Assembly: GCA_016213775.1 (NCBI GenBank)
Contig: JACQZR010000007.1
Coordinates: forward strand, 51,626 to 115,625
Origin: Acidobacteriota bacterium
GTDB lineage: Bacteria; Acidobacteriota; Terriglobia; Bryobacterales; Bryobacteraceae
DNA: 64,000 nt
Direction of reading: 5' to 3'
Shown: positions 25,640-33,634 of the stretch, piece after piece
Layout of the letters: each line of letters begins with the position of its first letter
Position numbering within the stretch: the stretch's first letter is position 1
Made by a program: the position numbers and the translations under genes
The notes under the pieces: model-generated
Told to the model about the DNA's origin: nothing
Seen by the model: the letters and a program-made list of their open reading frames with translations, nothing else
The model's database searches: none

Positions 25640-26123
25640 CGATTACAGGGGCAAAGGGGGTGGGGCCCAACTCGCGCATCACATTTTGCACGCGGGCGAC
25701 GTAGCCCGGGACGGGGTTGTAGGTTACCAGGACCTCCTCGAGGCTTTTCCCGCGATAATACTCGGAATTGGCAAGGCGCTCGGCGACGCGATGAATGCCT
25801 TGCTCGATACTGCGGAACGGGATAGTGCCATTGCCCCATCCGAAGATATTGTTGCGGAAGGATTCCTTGCCGCAGCCGGATTCTACGAGGGCAAGACTGG
25901 GGAGGAGACGCCAGTCGATACGGTGGCGATCGCTGGCGCGGATGAAACTGGGAGCCAGCCGGCCGACGGGGCAGTTGTAACGATGGAAGAACCTTTGCAG
26001 GCGGGTCAAACGTGGATCCTTGCGAGGCACGGAGGCCGGAGCAGGAGCACCGGCTTCGGCAGGATGGAAAAGGAGGATCCCGCCGGCGAAGACAACGAAA
26101 CATTTGAACCAAGGTATACGCAA
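25632..26123 (-). CDS. Exported glucosaminidase/lysozyme-like peptidoglycan hydrolase
   Basis: This 163-residue protein starts with TTG at 26123 behind a GGAG site and has a signal peptide (IPWFKCFVVFAGGILLFHPAEA). The remainder resembles the glucosaminidase/FlgJ-C family: DWRLLPSLALVESGCGKE with the catalytic Glu in LVESG, NNIFGWGNG and VAERLANSEYYRGKS. It likely cleaves peptidoglycan glycan strands in the periplasm. It runs into the Flp pilin gene with an eight-base overlap, suggesting local wall remodelling for pilus passage. Confidence 0.78.
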   Translation of the reverse strand: MRIPWFKCFVVFAGGILLFHPAEAGAPAPASVPRKDPRLTRLQRFFHRYNCPVGRLAPSFIRASDRHRIDWRLLPSLALVESGCGKESFRNNIFGWGNGTIPFRSIEQGIHRVAERLANSEYYRGKSLEEVLVTYNPVPGYVARVQNVMRELGPTPFAPVIVD

Positions 26124-26222
26124 CTGCTTTCAACTCCTTTGATCGCCAAGTGGGCGAGTCTACAAAAAACGACGTGTCCCGGCTGTTGCGGGTTAATCCA
26201 TCAGTGGCAGAAGTAACAAAAC

Positions 26223-26246
26223 ACCGTTTGGCTGACGCGCGCGGCT
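26223..26246 (+). repeat. Short intergenic repeat, family 2, copy A
   Basis: The sequence from ACCGTTTGG through GCTGACGCGCGCGGCT closely matches a second copy at 28534-28556. Both are intergenic. The shared core is GCTGACGCGCGCGGCT. Confidence 0.6.
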
Positions 26247-26382
26247 GGGGTAGAATTCAGCGCGCGGCTCAGTAGATTCAGTATGTTACGAGGGTCTACT
26301 GCGAAACGACTATTCGCTTATCGGATGTTCGGGGGGAGAGCTTGAGGGGGAAGGGCAGGGGTGATCATATGACCATTTTACC

Positions 26383-26425
26383 AAAAACACGAAACCCCCG
26401 CCCGGGTGAGACCCAAGCGGGGGTT
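26383..26425 (-). terminator. Intrinsic terminator, minus strand
   Basis: A strong hairpin (26393-26425) has nine-base arms AACCCCCGC and GCGGGGGTT with an inner GGGT/ACCC stem. On the minus strand it is followed by TTTCG and then a run of five T at 26383-26387. It ends the short transcription unit starting near 26623. Confidence 0.75.
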
Positions 26426-26541
26426 CGAATAGCCGTGGGGAGAGTAAACCTAGGGCTTGCACTCCCTCGCGCAGCGGCAGCCGGTCCACAGGAACGTAGG
26501 CTTCGACACTGAACGAAACCAGCTACTTTAGAGCAGTCGAC

Positions 26542-26589
26542 TCAACAGTCGGCCACCTCGCGCGTGGAATATCTACTACCAGTACTCAT
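26542..26589 (-). CDS. 15-residue peptide ORF ending in Cys
   Basis: ATG 26589 opens MSTGSRYSTREVADC and stop. An in-frame GTG six codons upstream (26607) would extend it to 21 residues. The purine-rich Shine-Dalgarno-like stretch is 17 bases from the ATG, longer than usual. No family is recognised. The only reasons to call it are the strong promoter, the extreme ribosome-binding complementarity and the terminator around it. Confidence 0.4.
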   Translation of the reverse strand: MSTGSRYSTREVADC

Positions 26590-26596
26590 ATGTTTA

Positions 26597-26616
26597 GACT
26601 GGACCACCTCCTTTCT
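26597..26616 (-). promoter_or_regulatory. Anti-16S (extended Shine-Dalgarno) sequence
   Basis: On the minus strand this reads AGAAAGGAGGTGGTCCAGTC. Compared with the reverse complement of the typical bacterial 16S 3' end (AGAAAGGAGGTGATCCAGCC) it differs at two positions, and both differences still allow G-U pairs. Normal ribosome-binding sites cover four to eight bases. Confidence 0.65.
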
Positions 26617-26629
26617 CAGTGATAGTTCA

Positions 26630-26658
26630 AATATATTCAGGAAGGTGTCGCGTGTCAA
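26630..26658 (-). promoter_or_regulatory. Strong sigma-70-type promoter, minus strand
   Basis: On the minus strand, TTGACA (26658-26653), a 17-base spacer and TATATT (26635-26630). This is the best or near-best promoter in the window and drives the short unit ending at 26383. It lies just downstream of the end of the hydrolase gene at 26709. Confidence 0.75.
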
Positions 26659-26708
26659 GAAAAAATGTGGTAACGAGGCTACAATATGTTGGCGTGAAAA
26701 TTGCAAGG

Positions 26709-27725
26709 CTACAGCCGCTTGGATAGGAAGCGACACATGGCGAGGCCGTCCATCCAGTTGTAGGGGAAACGGCCAGTGGTGTAGTGGGCGCAGGGGAGGG
26801 TGAAAACCTCGTGGTCGAGCTTGTTTTCGCGGAAGTACTGGAGAACCTGGCGGCTGAATTCGGGGAGGAACGTCGAATCGTATTTGGCCCATATGAGAAG
26901 TGACGCGAGCTTGCGGTTCTTCAGGCGGTGGATGTAGGTGGCGGGACTAATCGGCGCCCAGAAGCGGCGAAGCTGTTCACGGTCAAGGCCTTCTTCGATG
27001 CCTTTGCGGACGTGCTGGGTGGAAAGACCGGTCCAGACGACTTCGCTGAAGTACATGGATACGTGGTTGAAAACGCCAACCTGGACGCGGGGGTCGTGGG
27101 CAGTGGTGATGAAGGCCATGCAGGAGCCGAGGCTGGTGCCGAGGATGCCGATACGTTCGAAACCCTGCTGCTGAAGCCATGTGAGGCAGGAACGGACATC
27201 GATGACCGACTGGCGGCAGGCGTGGATGGTGCGACCGATGTTGGAGGAGCAGTGGTAATCGGCGCGCTCGAGCTCTGCCGGCATGCGGCGGTCGTGGTAG
27301 GCCATGCTCATGCGCAGGGCGCTGACGCCGAACTTATTGAGGAGCCGGCAAAGTCCCATGTGGCCGCCAGCGTCGGAATTCCACTGGGGGAGGACGACGA
27401 CGGCGCGTTTGGGACCCTTGGGGGCAGGGAACCACATCCCGTGGACCGTGTTGTTTTCCGGATATGGAGAGTTGACTGGGCTGGTGAAGGTGAGGTGGTT
27501 GTCGTTGAGACGGAAGTCCTTGGGGGTGGGGCCGGTGAAGAAGTCGTCGGAGCGGGAGATGGCGCCTTCGACGAAACGAGCCATCTGTTGCGGCGACTCG
27601 CCGTTAGGGGGAGGCTGGATCAGCCAATCGGCACCCCAATCGAAGGGGCGAACCTTGCGGTTTGAGTCTTGGGTGGCGAGTTTATACTCCCACCGATCCA
27701 TCCATTTCGCGTACAACCCTGACAT
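26709..27725 (-). CDS. Alpha/beta hydrolase, ABHD18-like
   Basis: This 338-residue protein carries an alpha/beta-hydrolase core: PKRAVVVLPQWNSDAGGHMGLCRLL, a nucleophile elbow GILGTSLGSCMAF and a late LPCAHYTTGRFPYNWMDG whose His could be catalytic. The preceding region (FFTGPTPKDFRLNDNHLTFTSPV) fits a family of large, poorly characterised hydrolases related to eukaryotic ABHD18. There is no signal peptide. It stands alone between two transcription terminators or promoters on the same strand. Substrate unknown. Confidence 0.75.
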   Translation of the reverse strand: MSGLYAKWMDRWEYKLATQDSNRKVRPFDWGADWLIQPPPNGESPQQMARFVEGAISRSDDFFTGPTPKDFRLNDNHLTFTSPVNSPYPENNTVHGMWFPAPKGPKRAVVVLPQWNSDAGGHMGLCRLLNKFGVSALRMSMAYHDRRMPAELERADYHCSSNIGRTIHACRQSVIDVRSCLTWLQQQGFERIGILGTSLGSCMAFITTAHDPRVQVGVFNHVSMYFSEVVWTGLSTQHVRKGIEEGLDREQLRRFWAPISPATYIHRLKNRKLASLLIWAKYDSTFLPEFSRQVLQYFRENKLDHEVFTLPCAHYTTGRFPYNWMDGLAMCRFLSKRL

Positions 27726-27763
27726 CTGCTGAAGATGTAGTGTAGCAAGGGTGAGGGTAAAAG

Positions 27764-27790
27764 AAAAACCCGGCGCGGGAAGGCACCGGG
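27764..27790 (-). terminator. Intrinsic terminator, minus strand, with no gene visible upstream
   Basis: On the minus strand CCCGGTGC, a six-base loop and GCGCCGGG (27790-27769, one G-U pair) are followed by TTTTTC and more T. It would stop a minus-strand transcript from about 27800-27960, where no credible minus-strand gene exists. An unannotated small RNA is possible. Confidence 0.6.
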
Positions 27791-27979
27791 CTCGGAGAAC
27801 CGCTCAGAGGGAGGCAACGCCCCACCACAGCGGAGAAATACCTCTAATCAACCCTACGCTGGGAGCGAGCAAACGGAGGGCCTTTCTCAAGTGGTTGAAA
27901 ACATGTGGCCGTCGTTCTGCGGATTCCTGTTTCGCGGAGTATTTTGGCAGCCGCCTATGGGAAGCTGTAGAGTGGGGAA

Positions 27980-28435
27980 ATGGTGAGGGCGCCGGATCCG
28001 CGATTGCTGGAGTTTCTTGCTGCGTATGATCCACCGATAGGGGAATTGGCATTGGCGCTGCGGGCGGTGATCCTGGAGGAGGCGCCCGAGGCGGTGGAGT
28101 CCATTTACGATGCCTATAGTGCGGTGGCGGTGGGGTATTCTTTCACGGGAAAGTTCGGCGATGGCTTTCTGCATATTGCGTCGTATGCGAAGCATGTGAA
28201 TCTCGGGTTCAATAATGGGGCAACGATGGCGGATCCAAACAACGTGCTCGTGGGAAAGGGAAGCCGGATACGTCACGTGAAGTTTGTACCCGGGGGAGTT
28301 GTGGAGACGCCGTGGCTGCGGCGGTATGTGCGGGCGGCGATTGAGAGCGCCGGCGGGCGGCCGGATGGGGCTGCGCCGGTGGCCAAGAGCGAGGTTCGTG
28401 GGGATTATCCGGTGAAGCGGCGTCCGAAGAAGTGA
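27980..28435 (+). CDS. DUF1801-domain protein
   Basis: This 151-residue protein matches the DUF1801/YdhG-like fold: AAYDPPIGELALALRAVILEEAPEAVESIYDAY, KFGDGFLHIASYAKHVNLGFNNGA and a C-terminal helix with WLRRYVRAAIES. The family is cytoplasmic and of unknown function. The C-terminal tail is lysine and arginine rich. It has no partner gene; a possible -35/-10 pair (TTGGCA, TAGAGT) lies just upstream. Confidence 0.8.
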   Translation: MVRAPDPRLLEFLAAYDPPIGELALALRAVILEEAPEAVESIYDAYSAVAVGYSFTGKFGDGFLHIASYAKHVNLGFNNGATMADPNNVLVGKGSRIRHVKFVPGGVVETPWLRRYVRAAIESAGGRPDGAAPVAKSEVRGDYPVKRRPKK

Positions 28436-28455
28436 GGAGCGGCTGGTCGGCGCGG

Positions 28456-28497
28456 GTTTCACGCAAAAACGCAAAAGGGAGACGCAAAAGCGCAAAG
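28456..28497 (+). repeat. GCAAA-rich intergenic repeat, family 1, copy A
   Basis: The element reads GTTTCACGCAAAAACGC, then AAAAGGGAGACGCAAAAG and CGCAAAG. Two further copies occur at 39962-40002 and 45387-45427, all between genes. Confidence 0.75.
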
Positions 28498-28533
28498 CGA
28501 ACCCAGAGCAGCGTGCGGCCGAAGGCCAAACAG

Positions 28534-28556
28534 ACCGCTTGCTGACGCGCGCGGCT
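28534..28556 (+). repeat. Short intergenic repeat, family 2, copy B
   Basis: ACCGCTTGCTGACGCGCG followed by CGGCT; it matches the copy at 26223-26246 except for one substitution and one single-base length difference. It ends eight bases before the stop of the beta-helix gene and could affect its transcript end. Confidence 0.65.
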
Positions 28557-28564
28557 CCGAAACG

Positions 28565-30457
28565 TTACGGTTCGGATCGTGGGCCAACCTTGGAGAGGTC
28601 GATGGGTTTGAAGCCGAGTTTGAGGGCGGGGGATTCCGTTTTCAACCGGAAATCGAAGTTGCCCGCGTTGATGAAGAGCGGGTCGGCCACCACCGAGTGC
28701 ACATCCTGGCCGGAGGCTTGCCATTCCTGCCAGGTTTTGCCGGCGGGGAATATGTCGCCGCCGCGCACGTCGTAGTAGACGTTGCGGTCCATGCGGAACT
28801 GGTCGCCGGTCCAATTGGAGCCGAGGAGCCGGCCGCGATCGAAGATCACTATGTTGTTCTCGAACGTGAACGACAAGTGCGGCTCGACGCGGGTGCGCAT
28901 CAACTGATAGTCGCGATTGAAGGCCCAGATGTTGTTGCGGATGATGTTCTCTCGTCCGTAGTGCTGGTGGAAGCCGGAACTGGCGCAGCGGTACACCACA
29001 TTGTCTTCGATGATCATGTTGCTGGAGCCCTCATCGGGATAGATGCCCCAACCGCCATAGGTGAACGAGGCAATGTCGTGAATCAGGTTGTTACGAATGA
29101 TGGTGCCGGGTTGCATGCCGAGCGTGTAGATGCCGCCCATGTCGCTGAGCATTTCGAGTCCGATGTGGTGGAGGTGGTTGTACTCGATCACGTTAGCTTT
29201 GGATTGGTTGGGACCATAGCCCCAGGTCCAGCCGGCCGAGATTGCCGTGTAGTAGAGATCGTGAATGTGGTTGTGCGCGATGTGATTGCGGCTGGCCTGA
29301 GCGACGAAGATGCCGACGGCGGGAGGGAAGACGAGTCCCATGTGGTGGAGGTGGTTGTCGGTGATTTCGTTGTCGGCGTTTTGCTCGGCCTCGTTGGGCC
29401 TCTGGGTAAGTTCGCCGATGCGGATTGCACCCGCGCCGATGTCGTAAATGTGATTGCGCACGATGCGATTGTCGCGGCTGCCACGGCCGAGCCAGATGGC
29501 GTAGTTGCCGAGGTGGCGGAACTGGCAGTTTTCAATGGAGAGGTGGCGCGCGCCCGTGGCTTCAAAGGCGGCGCCAACGGCGGAAGCGGCCTGGGTATCG
29601 GCGTAGCCGCGTTCGGGGAGCGTCCAATCGGTGTGGGTGAATTCGATTCCGCGGAAGGTGAGGTTGTCGACGAACTGGTTGGCTTCGGGCTTGCCTTCGA
29701 TGCGGACGAGTTGGGTGAGGCGCGGGACGACGAATTCCTCTTTGGAGGGGCTTTCTCCGGCGAGGGGCCAGTAGCTGACAGTTTGGGTTGATTCATCGAG
29801 ACGCCATTCGCCGGCGGCGTCGAGAGCGTCAGGCGCGTTTTCGATCCAGTAGCGGGCGTCCTTCTCTTTGTTGGAGGGACGAGGGTCGCCGGTAAGTGTG
29901 GCGGTGCGGGCGGCCTCATCGACGTCGACGATGCGCATTCGCACGTCGGCCCAGGCGAGGAGTGCGATGACTTCGGTGGTAGATCCGGCCCATTCCTTTT
30001 TGATGTCGTGTCCGCGGTAGAGGAGCTTGAGCGGCTTGTCCTGGGGGCTTGCGCCGTCGATGCGGAAGAAGCCGAAGTTGGGAGTGCGGGCGCGCTGGGC
30101 GCGGCGGCCTGAAACAAAGAGTTGTCGGAATGTTTCGGAGCCCGATGGGGTGGTCCAGAGGGAGCCTTTGGCGGCTTTCTGCCAGTTGGAGAGCACGCGT
30201 CCGCCACTTACGACGACGCGTTCGTCTGGCGCCGCTTCCCATGTGACGCCGCCGTCTTCCGGTGTGAGAACCAGCGTCTCGTTGAGGAAGTAGCGGCCGG
30301 CATTGATGCGGATCGTGTAGGGACCGGGTGCGGTCTTGCGATGTTCACGCATCGCATCGCGAGCGGCGGCGAGGGTGGTTATCTGGCCGCTGGGGGAGAC
30401 GATGATCGTCTCAGCCGCGTTGAGCAGCAGGGGCAGTAGGAAGATGAGGATTCGCAC
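28565..30457 (-). CDS. Secreted right-handed beta-helix protein, probable polysaccharide-active enzyme
   Basis: This 630-residue protein has a signal peptide (MRILIFLLPLLLNAAE) and an N-terminal glycine-rich segment (ITTLAAARDAMREHR) typical of pectate-lyase-like folds. Residues about 250-560 form repeated beta-helix rungs (NLTFRGIEFTHTDW, NRIVRNHIYDIGAGAIRIG, NEITDNHLHHMG, NHIAHNHIHDLYYTAIS, NMIIEDNVVYRC). The overall form recalls GH141-like or pectate-lyase-like enzymes, but I cannot fix the family. It follows the glycosidase gene by 14 bases, so the two form an operon. Confidence 0.78.
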   Translation of the reverse strand: MRILIFLLPLLLNAAETIIVSPSGQITTLAAARDAMREHRKTAPGPYTIRINAGRYFLNETLVLTPEDGGVTWEAAPDERVVVSGGRVLSNWQKAAKGSLWTTPSGSETFRQLFVSGRRAQRARTPNFGFFRIDGASPQDKPLKLLYRGHDIKKEWAGSTTEVIALLAWADVRMRIVDVDEAARTATLTGDPRPSNKEKDARYWIENAPDALDAAGEWRLDESTQTVSYWPLAGESPSKEEFVVPRLTQLVRIEGKPEANQFVDNLTFRGIEFTHTDWTLPERGYADTQAASAVGAAFEATGARHLSIENCQFRHLGNYAIWLGRGSRDNRIVRNHIYDIGAGAIRIGELTQRPNEAEQNADNEITDNHLHHMGLVFPPAVGIFVAQASRNHIAHNHIHDLYYTAISAGWTWGYGPNQSKANVIEYNHLHHIGLEMLSDMGGIYTLGMQPGTIIRNNLIHDIASFTYGGWGIYPDEGSSNMIIEDNVVYRCASSGFHQHYGRENIIRNNIWAFNRDYQLMRTRVEPHLSFTFENNIVIFDRGRLLGSNWTGDQFRMDRNVYYDVRGGDIFPAGKTWQEWQASGQDVHSVVADPLFINAGNFDFRLKTESPALKLGFKPIDLSKVGPRSEP

Positions 30458-30471
30458 GAAAGGGCTCCGTT

Positions 30472-33132
30472 CTATTCGATGACGATTTCATACCAGGGAG
30501 CAAAGTCCTGGTCTTGGGCATGTAGCATCATCTTCACGGCCCCTTCTTCCGTGGTGAGGTAACGCTGGTCGAGCGCGGGCTTGCGGCTGCCTGATCCGTC
30601 GAGTGGATAAACGGTGACGGTTCCGGCGGCGGTGCGCAAGGTGACTGTGCATTCAATGCGCTCCATGTAGGTGGGGCGCGAGCCACCGTTCAGATCGCCG
30701 TTCGGTTTGTTGACACCGGATTGGGGTTCCAGAGTCCACCAATCGCGGGTACCAGGATAGTTGACGAGTTGCTGCGGGCGCGTAGTGCTGGGCTGAGTGC
30801 GGAGTGTTTGTCCCGGGAGCGAGAGCAGCATGCGGCGGGATTGCGAGAGCGGCTGATCGTCGAGGGCGGTGAGCAGGATGGTGAGGAAACCGCGAGCCGA
30901 TGGCCCGAGCTTTGCCGCGAGTGGGCCGGCGCCGATGAGTTGGTCGCGTGTGTAGCCGATGATGGCCGCGGCGCGATCGGCATGAAGGCGGAAGATGCCG
31001 GTTTCGGTGTCGTAGGAGAACTCACCAGTGTCCGCGCGGACGAGACCTTTGCGATTGCCGGTGGCTTGTTCGGTAACTGTCCCTTCCGTGTCGGTGAGCC
31101 GCACGGCGTGCTCCAGCGGGACGAACTGCTGATAGCGCAGCGTGTTGGTGAGGAACTGCGGGATGCCTCCGTTGCGGCGCTCGGCGGTGGCTTGTTCGCG
31201 GGCGGCGCGCGGAGTGGGGATGTCTATGGTCTCGGCCGCGGTGGCGATTGCGCCAGTGCGGAACAGCCATGCCGATTGGCCGAAGACAATCCACTTGGTC
31301 CAATCGCCATTGAGGTTGAAGCCGTTGGGAACGTCGTTGTCCCAGCCGCGACCGTGGGAGTAAGCGAAGTGCATGACGGAATCCCAATCCTGAAAGGCGC
31401 CTACGACGGAGAGCAACGGGTTGATTTCCGCGGCCTGCTGATTGGGCCAGGGCTGATTGAACTCACTGACGGTATATGGCTTGCCGGCCACGCGCGCCGT
31501 GGCCATGTTGAGGATGGATCCGAGTTGGCCGCCGGCGGAGGAGATGTCGCGAATGCGCCAGTCGCGGCCGTCCCAGGCGGCGTTGGGGAAGGCGTAGTGA
31601 TCGACGTAGAAATGGTTGTCGTGGAAGTCGAGGTCGCGGTGGGAGTCGATGGTCATGAGGCCGCCGAAGCCTATTTGCGTGCCGGCGACGGGCACTAAGG
31701 GGCCCACCTTTTCGCGGATAGCTGCGAGCATCTTGCGGAGATAGGCACGATCCGTTTCGGCCAGGAAGTTGAGGAAGTCGCGGGTGCGTCCAGCGGAGGA
31801 ATACTCGTTGGTCTTGACGAGGGCGACGGAATTGCCGGTGAGGCTTTCGGACGAAGCGAGTCCGGTCTGGCCGGCTTCGTGAAGGGATGCTCCGCGGATC
31901 TGCATGTTGGCGCCGACGTTTTCAATGGAGAGGCCGAAGCGGCCGATGCCATCCATGGCGAAGGTGGTGCGGACGAGCATGGTGTACTTACGCCATTCGC
32001 TGCCGACCTGAATGCTCTGGCCGGTTTGGCTTCGCCACGGGCTGACATCCTGTTTGATGTCCCAGTAGACGGGTTTCGTGGTGCCTGCCGGAAGGTCGGC
32101 GCGTATTTCCACTTCTGCGAGGTAGCTCTTGTTGGCGTCGACGGAGAAGCCCACCTGCTTGATGATGATGGTGTCGCCGCCTTGCTGAAACGTAACGTTG
32201 ATCTGGGGGCTCTCCGCCGATCCGGTGGTGGCGATAGTGGCTTTGGCGATGGAGTGCAATTCGGCTTGCCAGTTGCGGCCGAGGAGTTGTGGGCCGTCGG
32301 CGATGGAGGGCTGCCAGGCTTTGCGGAGAGTTTCGGTGTCGGGGTAACGTGCGCGCAGATGATCGTTCCATTGGTTCGACAGCTCGGTGAGGTATCCGCC
32401 GTTGAGTTTGGAGTCGAGATTGGTAACCTGCCATTCCCAGAGCATCGAGTTTTCGTTGTTGATCTCGACGACGCCGAGCACCGGATCGTTGTTGAGATCG
32501 AGGGCATCGAGGAGGTTGCGCGTGAACTCCTGCTGCAGGTCCACCATGCGCGGATAGAAGATGTGCAGCGGTTTCGATTGCGTGGGGATTGCCGGGGACA
32601 TGGTGGGCACGCCGTCGATGGCGGGGCGGAAGGTGTAGCCGACTTTGAGGTTGAGGTCGATGTAGATGCCTTCGGCGGAGAGCGCACGGAGGAAGGCTTT
32701 AAGACGGTCAACGGAAAAGGTATTGAGTGTGGGATAAGGGCCAGTGGTGAGGATACTGGCCGCGTTGGAGGGCTGCGAATCGGGCTGGGTATCCATGTGG
32801 TGGAGGCGCACCAAGTTGACGCCGAGGCGGCGCAGGCGTTTGGCGATGCGGGTGGCATCGTCGCTGGTTGGGAAATTGGCACTGAACGCGAGATTGACGC
32901 CGTAGAGGCGGACGCGTTCATCGTCCGCGGTGTTGGGTTCGCCGTCAAGTCCGATGCGATAGAAATGTCCATCGCGTACGAAGAGGCGGTCGGCGGAGGT
33001 GAGGGGGCGGTTGAGGGAAGAGAAATCAACCGGGCCCGCCACCTGATCCTGATTAATTGAGAAAGGGTAATAATCCTGAGCGGCCAACGACAACGCGGCG
33101 GCCGTGAGTAGAAACCACCAACGAGTACACAT
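30472..33132 (-). CDS. Secreted clan GH-A glycoside hydrolase with carbohydrate-binding domain
   Basis: The protein has 886 residues from ATG 33132, where a signal peptide (MCTRWWFLLTAAALSLAAQ) begins. A TIM-barrel glycosidase is suggested by YGVNLAFSANFP, RLGVNLVRLHHMD, the acid/base motif VVEINNENSMLW (Glu near residue 227) and the nucleophile motif YTVSEFNQPWPN (Glu near 556). Between them lies an inserted jelly-roll domain (LLGRNWQAELHSIAK to GASLHEAG) like a CBM4/9-type binding module. An open frame runs 240 codons further upstream, but it crosses the lipoprotein gene and has no export signal, so I reject that start. Substrate is unknown. Confidence 0.82.
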   Translation of the reverse strand: MCTRWWFLLTAAALSLAAQDYYPFSINQDQVAGPVDFSSLNRPLTSADRLFVRDGHFYRIGLDGEPNTADDERVRLYGVNLAFSANFPTSDDATRIAKRLRRLGVNLVRLHHMDTQPDSQPSNAASILTTGPYPTLNTFSVDRLKAFLRALSAEGIYIDLNLKVGYTFRPAIDGVPTMSPAIPTQSKPLHIFYPRMVDLQQEFTRNLLDALDLNNDPVLGVVEINNENSMLWEWQVTNLDSKLNGGYLTELSNQWNDHLRARYPDTETLRKAWQPSIADGPQLLGRNWQAELHSIAKATIATTGSAESPQINVTFQQGGDTIIIKQVGFSVDANKSYLAEVEIRADLPAGTTKPVYWDIKQDVSPWRSQTGQSIQVGSEWRKYTMLVRTTFAMDGIGRFGLSIENVGANMQIRGASLHEAGQTGLASSESLTGNSVALVKTNEYSSAGRTRDFLNFLAETDRAYLRKMLAAIREKVGPLVPVAGTQIGFGGLMTIDSHRDLDFHDNHFYVDHYAFPNAAWDGRDWRIRDISSAGGQLGSILNMATARVAGKPYTVSEFNQPWPNQQAAEINPLLSVVGAFQDWDSVMHFAYSHGRGWDNDVPNGFNLNGDWTKWIVFGQSAWLFRTGAIATAAETIDIPTPRAAREQATAERRNGGIPQFLTNTLRYQQFVPLEHAVRLTDTEGTVTEQATGNRKGLVRADTGEFSYDTETGIFRLHADRAAAIIGYTRDQLIGAGPLAAKLGPSARGFLTILLTALDDQPLSQSRRMLLSLPGQTLRTQPSTTRPQQLVNYPGTRDWWTLEPQSGVNKPNGDLNGGSRPTYMERIECTVTLRTAAGTVTVYPLDGSGSRKPALDQRYLTTEEGAVKMMLHAQDQDFAPWYEIVIE

Positions 33133-33199
33133 TCTGCCCTTATGATACGTCCGGGAGGCATACAGGAAGGAGCGGGTGGGTGGGAGCGCCGTCAATCGG

Positions 33200-33214
33200 T
33201 ATAATCTGAGAGTG
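33200..33214 (+). promoter_or_regulatory. -10 element giving a likely leaderless lipoprotein mRNA
   Basis: A perfect TATAAT (33200-33205) is followed by six bases and a GTG (33212-33214) that begins the lipoprotein. Transcription would start at or beside that codon. No -35 is evident at the expected place. Confidence 0.5.
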
Positions 33215-33634
33215 CGTCCCCGAAACATTATTTTCATCGTGCCCCTGGTATTGGGGTTGATCGCCTGCTCCAAGGCCCCGCAAAACAGGGAGGCGGTGGA
33301 AAAGGCCGTGGTTGAGTATCTGAAAGGGCGTCCCGGCCTGGACATGAACAGCATGGAAGTACAGATCACAGGCCTGAACTTCCGGGAGAAGGAGGCCGAT
33401 GCCACGGTGGTGATCCAAGCCAAGGGCACGAAAGACGCCGGTGGCTCGATGACGATGAAATACGTCCTGGAGCAGAAAGACGGCAAGTGGGTGGTGAAGG
33501 GCCGTTCCGGTGGCAATGAACATGGAGGGAGCGCGCCGGGTGGCGCGGAGCCTCCTGCCGGCGGAGCTCTACCGCCGGGGCACCCGCCGGCTGGCGGGAC
33601 GAAAGCGGGATCGGGAAGCGAAGGAAAGAAATGA
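33212..33634 (+). CDS. Small lipoprotein with DUF4878-like fold
   Basis: The protein has 140 residues from GTG 33212. It has a lipoprotein signal peptide with lipobox LIAC (RNIIFIVPLVLGLIACS). The mature part is a small alpha-plus-beta domain (VEKAVVEYLKGRPGLDMNSMEVQITGLNF, GKWVVKGRSG), then a Gly/Pro-rich tail. It would be membrane-anchored. The pattern is common for lipoproteins whose role is unknown. Its end overlaps the flavoprotein gene by ATGA, so the two are translationally coupled. Confidence 0.7.
   Translation: MRPRNIIFIVPLVLGLIACSKAPQNREAVEKAVVEYLKGRPGLDMNSMEVQITGLNFREKEADATVVIQAKGTKDAGGSMTMKYVLEQKDGKWVVKGRSGGNEHGGSAPGGAEPPAGGALPPGHPPAGGTKAGSGSEGKK

Larger units (their letters stand above)
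26383..26623 (-). ncRNA. Short structured transcript with 16S-complementary 5' end
   Basis: A near-consensus promoter and an intrinsic terminator bracket about 240 bases of minus-strand sequence outside any annotated gene. The predicted RNA carries, from about +8, twenty bases that can pair with the 3' end of 16S rRNA, then a 15-codon ORF, a small hairpin (CGACT-GTTG-AGTCG) over the stop codon, and about 115 bases of GC-rich leader-like sequence before the terminator. It could be a regulatory RNA, a dual-function RNA or a very small mRNA. Its existence as a transcript is inferred from signals. Confidence 0.55.

Noticed and set aside
25340..25640. Replication origin at the GC-skew change
   Set aside because: No dnaA, dnaN, DnaA-box cluster or AT-rich unwinding region is visible, so a rearrangement boundary is as likely.
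26597..26616. Plus-strand fragment of 16S rRNA
   Set aside because: Only 20 bases match, with no flanking rRNA sequence; promoter and terminator point to the minus strand.
28456..28497. CRISPR array
   Set aside because: GCAAA units repeat within one short element without unique spacers of constant length.
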